This document shows, piece after piece, positions 7,292 to 11,856 of a stretch of DNA of 11,856 bases. This DNA comes from CAYHZL01 sp964361075 (GTDB taxonomy: Bacteria > Bacteroidota > Ignavibacteria > UBA10030 > UBA8401). The position numbers and the translations under genes are program-made. The notes below the pieces were generated by a model. It was given only the letters and a program-made list of their open reading frames with translations, was not told the origin of the DNA and made no database searches. Position 1 is the first letter of the stretch; every line of letters starts with the position of its first letter. Location: NCBI GenBank assembly GCA_964361075.1, contig CAYHZL010000111.1, positions 1-11,856 on the forward strand. The letters run 5' to 3'.

Positions 7292-7297
7292 AGGAGG
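7292..7297 (+). promoter_or_regulatory. Strong Shine-Dalgarno of the HEAT-like gene
   Basis: AGGAGG at 7292-7297 is a perfect anti-16S match 4 nt before the ATG at 7302. It fixes the start at 7302 over possible earlier starts in the same frame, and is the strongest ribosome binding site in the window. Confidence 0.75.
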
Positions 7298-7301
7298 AAG
7301 T

Positions 7302-7706
7302 ATGAAAACCGTGAAGATGATTATTGGAATAGTCGTTGCAGTGTCAACGATTGCCTTGGCTGAAGCGCCACGCGATGTAAAGAGTGCAAAAACTGATTGG
7401 GCGGCTGCGGAGAGAAATTATACGAAAGCGTTAACATCCGAAAATGAGGGCGTGCGGCACAGCGCTGCTTCATTGATTGCTGAGTATAAATTGAGCAATT
7501 GCTTGAATTGTTTAACGAATGTTTTGAAAAATGATAAAATAGAAAAAGTACGGATGGCAGTTGCGTACGCATTAGTTTCTATCGGCACGCACGAAGCAAT
7601 TGAGGCGGTACAAGAAGCTTCGTTGTACGATGGCAGTGAAAAAGTCGCTCAATTTTGTGATGCATTACTTGCTGTTAATCCACACAAAGTAAATGCAATT
7701 GATTGA
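7302..7706 (+). CDS. Small secreted HEAT-repeat-like protein
   Basis: The 134-aa product begins MKTVKMIIGIVVAVSTIALA, a good Sec signal peptide with likely cleavage after ALA (residue 20). The mature part is helical and repeats an amphipathic pattern typical of HEAT or PBS-lyase-type repeats: EGVRHSAASLIAEY, KVRMAVAYALVSIG and a weaker third unit near KVAQFCDALLAV. A CLNC pair (Cys-x-x-Cys, about residue 67) sits in the loop between the first two repeats. It is likely a periplasmic or envelope-associated scaffold protein; no enzyme activity is suggested. It follows the NtrC-family gene by 105 bp and ends before a strong terminator, so it could be a target of, or co-expressed with, the regulator. 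The exact role is unknown. Confidence 0.75.
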   Translation: MKTVKMIIGIVVAVSTIALAEAPRDVKSAKTDWAAAERNYTKALTSENEGVRHSAASLIAEYKLSNCLNCLTNVLKNDKIEKVRMAVAYALVSIGTHEAIEAVQEASLYDGSEKVAQFCDALLAVNPHKVNAID

Positions 7707-7739
7707 TTTGTGCCGAGTATAAATTTTTTTTTCATAAAT

Positions 7740-7783
7740 AATCCGGAACATGACAACGGTGGGTTGTTGGTTCCGGATTTTTT
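7740..7783 (+). terminator. Intrinsic terminator
   Basis: AATCCGGAAC (7740-7749) pairs perfectly with GTTCCGGATT (7770-7779). An inner stem, ACAAC (7753-7757) with GTTGT (7763-7767), extends it, and a run of six T follows (7778-7783). It closes the signalling/HEAT unit ahead of the dehydrogenase operon. Confidence 0.9.
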
Positions 7784-7944
7784 GTGTACACAACCTTCTC
7801 AGTGTTTCCTGCTCACTTCTTTTTTAAAATTCAAATAGCTTGTTGACGCGTTTTTCCTTCCGTTGATTTTCAGCGATATTTTTCCAATATTTAACACGTG
7901 CAATTAAATCAACTCGTCTATTTTTCCGAAAAGGTTTCCACAGT

Positions 7945-9114
7945 ATGGCAAAGTTTCAGGGCGTTGACTATTTAAATATTGATTCACTTCTCAGCGAAGA
8001 CGAATTGATGGTTCGTTCAACAGTTCGTGAATTTGTAGAAGATAATGTTCTTCCTATTATTGAAAAACATAATCGTGCAGGCACATTTCCGAAAGAGCTT
8101 GTGCAAAAAATGGCAGAGCTTGGTTTGTTCGGCGCAACGCTTCCTGCACAATACGGATGTGCAGAATTAAATAATGTTGCGTACGGTTTAATGATGCAAG
8201 AGCTTGAGCGCGGCGACAGCGGTATTCGCAGTTTTGCTTCTGTGCAAAGTGGTTTGGTGATGTATCCGATTTTTACATTTGGTTCTGATGAGCAAAAAGA
8301 GTACTGGCTGCCACAACTTGCGCGAGGAGAAAAAATTGGCTGCTTTGGATTAACGGAACCGGACTTCGGCTCGAATCCAGGCGGAATGATTACACGCGCA
8401 GAAAAAAAAGATGGCGGCTATCTTTTAAATGGTGCGAAGATGTGGATTACCAATGGAACCATTGCGGATGTTGCAGTGGTGTGGGCGAAGTTGGATGGTG
8501 TGGTGAAGGGATTTCTTGTTGAAAAAAACACACCTGGTTTTTCTGCACCGGAAATGCACGGCAAACATTCGCTCCGCGCATCGGTAACTTCAGAATTAGT
8601 TTTCCAAGATTGCTTTATTCCCGAAAAAAATATTCTGCCATTATCCGGCGGATTGAAATCGCCGTTGATGTGTCTCAGCCAAGCACGTTATGGAATTGCG
8701 TGGGGCGTGCTCGGTGCAGCGATGGCATGTTACGATACCGCGTTACAATATGCAAAGTCGCGCATTCAATTCGGCAAACCAATTGCAGCATTTCAGATGA
8801 CACAGGAAAAATTAGTGCACATGCTGAACGAAATTACCAAAGGTCAATTGCTTGTGCTGCAACTTGGAAGATTGAAAGATCAGGGCAAAGCTAAGTTCAC
8901 ACAAATTTCTATGGCGAAAAGAAATAATGTGTATCACGCGTTGGAGATTGCACGCATGTCGCGCGAAATTCTTGGCGCGAATGGAATTTTAGATGAGTAT
9001 CCGGTTATGCGTCATGCAGCGAATTTAGAATCGGTGAAGACATACGAAGGCACTCACGAAATGCACACGCTCATCATCGGAGAAGACATTACAGGTTTTG
9101 CAGCATACACGTAA
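7945..9114 (+). CDS. Acyl-CoA dehydrogenase, glutaryl-CoA dehydrogenase-like
   Basis: The 389-aa flavoprotein matches glutaryl-CoA dehydrogenases better than straight-chain acyl-CoA dehydrogenases. GcdH oxidises and decarboxylates glutaryl-CoA to crotonyl-CoA in lysine and tryptophan breakdown, passing electrons to ETF. Support comes from the GcdH-type segment SGIRSFASVQSGLVMYPI with R95 (substrate carboxylate position), the FAD-binding GCFGLTEPDFGSNPGG and KMWITNG segments, ARYGIAWGVLGAA, and the catalytic base E368 in KTYEGTHE, which aligns with Glu370 of the human enzyme. The length is normal. A weak AAAAGG lies 10 nt before the ATG. Its TAA overlaps the next ATG (TAATG), so translation probably continues into the antitoxin. 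Substrate assignment rests on motif resemblance. Confidence 0.88.
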   Translation: MAKFQGVDYLNIDSLLSEDELMVRSTVREFVEDNVLPIIEKHNRAGTFPKELVQKMAELGLFGATLPAQYGCAELNNVAYGLMMQELERGDSGIRSFASVQSGLVMYPIFTFGSDEQKEYWLPQLARGEKIGCFGLTEPDFGSNPGGMITRAEKKDGGYLLNGAKMWITNGTIADVAVVWAKLDGVVKGFLVEKNTPGFSAPEMHGKHSLRASVTSELVFQDCFIPEKNILPLSGGLKSPLMCLSQARYGIAWGVLGAAMACYDTALQYAKSRIQFGKPIAAFQMTQEKLVHMLNEITKGQLLVLQLGRLKDQGKAKFTQISMAKRNNVYHALEIARMSREILGANGILDEYPVMRHAANLESVKTYEGTHEMHTLIIGEDITGFAAYT

Positions 9115-9314
9115 TGAGTACACTTGACGACATACAAGCATTGATCCATTCGCTCACGAAGGATGAAGTGGCTCGCTTACGTGAGTGGTTCGATGAATTT
9201 GAAGGCGATCTTTGGGCTTCAGAATTTGATGCGAATGTGAAAGAAAAAAAACTCGATGCGCGTTCGAGTGAAGCAAAGAAAAACCACGACGAAGGAAAAT
9301 CAAAAGAAGTATGA
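9114..9314 (+). CDS. Antitoxin-like addiction module component
   Basis: This 66-aa acidic, charged protein resembles short antitoxins found next to ParE/RelE-like toxins. It has an N-terminal helix with LTKDEVARLREWFDEFEGDLW and a C-terminal lysine/glutamate tail (KLDARSSEAKKNHDEGKSKEV) of the sort that wraps a partner toxin. No DNA-binding motif is obvious, so autoregulation is uncertain. The ATG overlaps the acyl-CoA dehydrogenase stop by one base, and its TGA overlaps the toxin ATG (ATGA at 9311-9314). The identification comes from size, composition and partner gene, all typical of type II systems. Confidence 0.75.
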   Translation: MSTLDDIQALIHSLTKDEVARLREWFDEFEGDLWASEFDANVKEKKLDARSSEAKKNHDEGKSKEV

Positions 9315-9565
9315 AGCATGTTGCGGTCGATGGTTTCTGGGAAGCGTACGGAACACTGCCGATCAAAATTCGCAAGTATGTTGATAACAACTTCGCGATC
9401 ATCAAACAGAATACTACACATCCATTGCTGCGATTGATGAATGTTGAAGATATGTGGTCTATGCGTGTGGATTCTCGGCATCGTGCTCTTGCAATACAGC
9501 ATGATGATACAATGATCTGGTTTTGGGTTGGTACGTATTCAAAATACAAACAATTATTTCTATAA
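9311..9565 (+). CDS. RelE/ParE-like toxin
   Basis: The 84-aa protein looks like the compact RelE/ParE-fold toxin group. The pattern is an N-terminal helix with FWEAYGTLPIKIRKYVDNNF, a basic segment with IIKQNTTHPLLRLMNV, then beta strands WSMRVDSRHRALAIQ and IWFWVGTYSKY, near the usual C-terminal end. R-x-x-x-R-H-R residues in the beta region fit the toxin active-site area, but whether it is an mRNA interferase or a gyrase poison cannot be told. It overlaps the antitoxin by 4 bp. The order antitoxin-toxin, tight overlap and small sizes all support a type II module. An 18-bp gap leads to the protease gene. Confidence 0.8.
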   Translation: MKHVAVDGFWEAYGTLPIKIRKYVDNNFAIIKQNTTHPLLRLMNVEDMWSMRVDSRHRALAIQHDDTMIWFWVGTYSKYKQLFL

Positions 9566-9583
9566 ACTTTGCATTAAAAAAGT

Positions 9584-10330
9584 ATGAAGCCAATTTTCGA
9601 TTCTACCATACATGATATTCTAAATGAGAGATTGTACAAATTAGAAGACTATTTTTCGGCTGATGTTATTTTTTATTATGGTCCAATTGCAGATGCATTA
9701 GAAAAACCTTTTAGAGATTTTATCGAAGATCTAAAGGCGGATAGCACAAAACATTCTACGTTGTGTATTATTTTAAATACTCCCGGTGGAAGTGCCGAAA
9801 CAGTTGAAAAATTAGTTAAAATTACACGACATCATTACCAAGAAGTTTACTTTATTGTTCCTGATTCTGCATATTCTGCTGGGACAATATTTTGTATGTC
9901 TGGTGATAAAATATATATGGATTATTCGTCTTCATTAGGTCCAATCGATCCACAAGTTTATAATGGTAAAAATTGGGTACCTGCTTTAGGATATTTAGAT
10001 AAAGTTGAAGAGTTGATTGCTAAGTCAGCTAATGGTACATTAACACAGGCAGAATTAATAATGTTGAGAGAGCAAGACCTCGCGATGTTAAGACGCCATG
10101 AACAAGCAAGGGAATTGACCATTGCTTTGTTGAAAGAATGGTTGGTTCAATACAAATTTAAGAACTGGACAAATCACAAAAATGGGAATCCTGTAACGAA
10201 GGTTGAGAAAGAAACAAGAGCAACTGAAATTGCAAGAGACCTGGGCGACAATAAACGTTGGCATTCGCATGGACGTTCAATAGGAATTGCTGCATTGACA
10301 CATATATTAAAATTAAAGATTGAAGATTGA
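9584..10330 (+). CDS. ClpP-fold SDH-type serine protease, C-terminally truncated
   Basis: This 248-aa protein belongs to the ClpP/SppA-fold group, most like the serine dehydrogenase proteinase (SDH_sah) family. Landmarks are LNTPGGSAE (64-72, oxyanion region), the nucleophile S98 in AYSAGT, and the following SGDKIYMD and SLGPIDPQ (117-124) typical of the family. A helical charged region and HSHGRSIGI (around 227-235) follow. No signal peptide is seen, so it is likely cytoplasmic. The frame ends at TGA 10328-10330 directly within a 7-bp tandem duplication; without one unit it would run 37 residues further. The catalytic core is intact, so activity may remain. The gene appears more AT-rich than its neighbours and may be part of a transferred cassette. 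Confidence 0.8.
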   Translation: MKPIFDSTIHDILNERLYKLEDYFSADVIFYYGPIADALEKPFRDFIEDLKADSTKHSTLCIILNTPGGSAETVEKLVKITRHHYQEVYFIVPDSAYSAGTIFCMSGDKIYMDYSSSLGPIDPQVYNGKNWVPALGYLDKVEELIAKSANGTLTQAELIMLREQDLAMLRRHEQARELTIALLKEWLVQYKFKNWTNHKNGNPVTKVEKETRATEIARDLGDNKRWHSHGRSIGIAALTHILKLKIED

Positions 10331-10335
10331 AGATT
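10316..10335. repeat. 7-bp tandem repeat (AAGATTG x2, plus AAGATT)
   Basis: AAGATTG at 10316-10322 is repeated at 10323-10329 and begins a third time (AAGATT, 10330-10335). The number of copies sets the reading frame of the protease C-terminus. With one unit fewer, codons read ATT GAA GAT TAT TCA and continue to TAA at 10446; as written they meet TGA at 10328. A 7-bp unit changes frame each time a copy is gained or lost. Confidence 0.85.
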
Positions 10336-10448
10336 ATTCAACTGATTTAAAATTAAAGCCTTTGATTAGAGATTACAATGATTTGATTTGTCAATATATT
10401 GTTAGAACGGGTGCAGAAGTATTTTTACATTCTAGAAAATATATTTAA
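10331..10448 (+). pseudogene. Detached C-terminal coding remnant of the SDH-type protease
   Basis: From about 10335 an open frame, displaced from the protease frame by the 7-bp repeat, encodes YSTDLKLKPLIRDYNDL and ends AEVFLHSRKYI at TAA 10446-10448. It reads directly onto the protease end IED when one repeat unit is dropped. A protease of about 285 residues would result. A TTG at 10320 is the only start-like codon, so it is unlikely to be expressed on its own. The stop lies 9 bp before the next gene's ATG, as expected for an operon neighbour. Confidence 0.7.
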
Positions 10449-10457
10449 GAGGCTACA

Positions 10458-10664
10458 ATGGAACAGATTACAAAAAGACTGCAAGAGATATTGCAACATG
10501 AAGTGAAAAAAAATGTCAATAATAAGGAATTAAGAGAGTTTGATGAATTAGTGCGGACTTTAGAAAAATCAGGTATAACAAAAAAAGCTGATTATACTCT
10601 TCCACTAGCTGATACAATAGGTAGAAGATATTATTCTTCTTTAAGCAAGCGTAATACAATTTAA
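10458..10664 (+). CDS. Small protein of unknown function next to the SDH-type protease
   Basis: This 68-aa protein starts at ATG 10458 with an AAGAGG Shine-Dalgarno (10447-10452) 5 nt upstream. The N-terminal half is a charged, probably coiled or helical segment (ITKRLQEILQHEVKKN, then ELREFDELVRTLEKSG). The C-terminal half contains DYTLPLADTIGRRYYSSL and a basic tail. No family was recognised. It has no membrane segment or signal peptide. It sits 9 bp after the restored protease frame and before a perfect terminator, so it is probably the protease's operon partner; it may be an adaptor, substrate or regulator, which is inference from position only. A second possibility is an antitoxin-like small protein. 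Confidence 0.6.
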   Translation: MEQITKRLQEILQHEVKKNVNNKELREFDELVRTLEKSGITKKADYTLPLADTIGRRYYSSLSKRNTI

Positions 10665-10700
10665 GTAAAAAGAACAATGATCTATAATGTTTAAGTTCAG

Positions 10701-10731
10701 GAAGGATGCATTTCTGCATCCTTCTTTTTTT
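10701..10731 (+). terminator. Intrinsic terminator, perfect 10-bp stem
   Basis: GAAGGATGCA (10701-10710) pairs perfectly with TGCATCCTTC (10715-10724) around a TTTC loop, followed by a 7-T tract. It ends the dehydrogenase/toxin-antitoxin/protease unit and insulates guaB. Confidence 0.93.
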
Positions 10732-10745
10732 ATAGCTAAGCAATT

Positions 10746-11856
10746 ATGAAATCAAAAAAAATACTTGGTGAAGCAATTACGTACGATGATGTATTATTGG
10801 TGCCGGGAAAATCTTCTGTTCTTCCGCGCGAAGTTGATGTAACAACACGCCTCACAAAAAATATCCGTTTAAATATTCCGATACTTTCTGCGGCGATGGA
10901 TACTGTTACTGAATCTGCAATGGCGATTGCGCTGGCGCGCGAAGGCGGCATGGGAATTCTGCACAAGAATATGTCTATTCAACAACAGGCGGAAGAAGTT
11001 GACAAAGTGAAACGCTCGGAGAGCGGAATGATCCTCAATCCGATTACGTTGACTGCCGATAAAAATGTCGGCGATGTGTTGGATTTGATGGCGAAGTACA
11101 GCGTGTCAGGAATTCCCATTGTGAAAGATGAACAACTTGTCGGCATTCTTACCAATCGCGATCTACGTTTTCAGCCGAACAGAAATTTAAAAGTTGCTGA
11201 TGTCATGACATCGCACAATCTTGTTACTGCGCCAATCGGAACAACGCTGGAAGAAGCAGAAGCAATTTTACAAAAACATAAAATCGAAAAACTTCCTGTC
11301 GTTGATAAAAACGGAAAACTTCGCGGACTGATTACGTTTAAAGATATTCAGAAGAAAAAAAGATTTCCCCACGCATGCAAAGATAAACATGGACGATTGC
11401 GTGTCGGCGCGGCGGTCGGCGTTACAGTTGATACGATGGAACGTGTCGAGGCATTGCTGCATGCCGGAGTAGATGTTGTTGTCATTGATACGGCACACGG
11501 TCATTCGAAAGGTGTGCTGGAGATGGTGAAAAAAGTTAAAAGCAAATATCCGCACATAGAAATTATTGCCGGCAATATTGCAACTGCCGACGCGGCGCGC
11601 GATTTAATTGCTGCCGGCGCTGACGCAATAAAAGTTGGCATTGGTCCCGGTTCAATTTGTACGACGCGCGTTGTCGCGGGTGTTGGCGTGCCGCAAGTTA
11701 CAGCAATTATGGAATGTGTGTCGGTTGCGAAGAAGAAAAAAATTCCTGTCATTGCCGATGGCGGCATCAAGCAAACCGGCGATATTGCAAAAGCAATTGC
11801 TGCAGGTGCGGATTGTATTATGGTCGGCGGTTTGTTTGCAGGATTGCAGGAAAGTC
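10746..11856 (+). CDS. guaB: Inosine-5'-monophosphate dehydrogenase (partial, runs off window)
   Basis: GuaB oxidises IMP to XMP with NAD+, the committed step of GMP synthesis in the cytoplasm. From ATG 10746 the frame stays open to the window edge, giving about 370 residues out of roughly 490 usual for the family, so the 3' end is missing. The start TYDDVLLVPGKSSVLP and PILSAAMDTVTESAMA are classic. A pair of CBS domains spans about 95-205 (VGDVLDLMAKYSVSGIPIV; EAEAILQKHKIEKLPVVD). The catalytic cysteine is C305 in GPGSICTTR, the same number as in E. coli GuaB, and the IADGGIKQTGDIAKA phosphate-binding region follows. A terminator ends just 14 bp upstream of its start, so its promoter must lie in or very near that terminator or in the upstream gene. 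Confidence 0.96.
   Translation, partial: MKSKKILGEAITYDDVLLVPGKSSVLPREVDVTTRLTKNIRLNIPILSAAMDTVTESAMAIALAREGGMGILHKNMSIQQQAEEVDKVKRSESGMILNPITLTADKNVGDVLDLMAKYSVSGIPIVKDEQLVGILTNRDLRFQPNRNLKVADVMTSHNLVTAPIGTTLEEAEAILQKHKIEKLPVVDKNGKLRGLITFKDIQKKKRFPHACKDKHGRLRVGAAVGVTVDTMERVEALLHAGVDVVVIDTAHGHSKGVLEMVKKVKSKYPHIEIIAGNIATADAARDLIAAGADAIKVGIGPGSICTTRVVAGVGVPQVTAIMECVSVAKKKKIPVIADGGIKQTGDIAKAIAAGADCIMVGGLFAGLQES

Overview
The window looks like a chromosomal piece of a low-GC bacterium of the Bacteroidota/Chlorobi assemblage, possibly an Ignavibacteria-type lineage. This is inference. It rests on an outer-membrane TonB-dependent receptor, an NtrC-type sigma-54 activator, a GcdH-like acyl-CoA dehydrogenase, few strong Shine-Dalgarno sites and AT-rich codons. 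No rRNA, tRNA, CRISPR array, transposase or phage gene was recognised.

Layout: positions 1-332 are non-coding and packed with repeats built around GTAACTC/GAGTTAC. Then come two plus-strand genes: a MmcQ/YjbR-family protein and a NodB-type polysaccharide deacetylase. The deacetylase lacks a clear start and may carry a frameshift near its 5' end. A palindromic dispersed-type repeat (1485-1572) separates them from a minus-strand block of three genes: a receiver-HisKA protein without an ATPase domain, ispE, and a TonB-dependent receptor whose start lies inside the end of ispE.

A 163-bp divergent region (5238-5400) carries a good sigma-70-like promoter. It faces a stand-alone CheY-like receiver, an NtrC-family activator (GAFTNA instead of GAFTGA) and a small secreted HEAT-like protein, closed by a strong terminator at 7740-7783. 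The orphan receiver-HisKA protein and the two receivers across the promoter probably form one signalling locus.

From 7945 a second plus-strand unit runs to the terminator at 10701-10731: glutaryl-CoA dehydrogenase-like gene, type II toxin-antitoxin pair, ClpP-fold SDH-type serine protease and a small unknown protein. The gaps are overlaps or very short. The antitoxin start overlaps the dehydrogenase stop. The protease and small gene look more AT-rich than the rest and resemble an inserted accessory cassette. The protease reading frame is broken by a 7-bp tandem duplication at 10316-10335; removing one unit restores about 37 more C-terminal residues, ending just before the next gene's ribosome binding site. 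The window ends inside guaB (IMP dehydrogenase).
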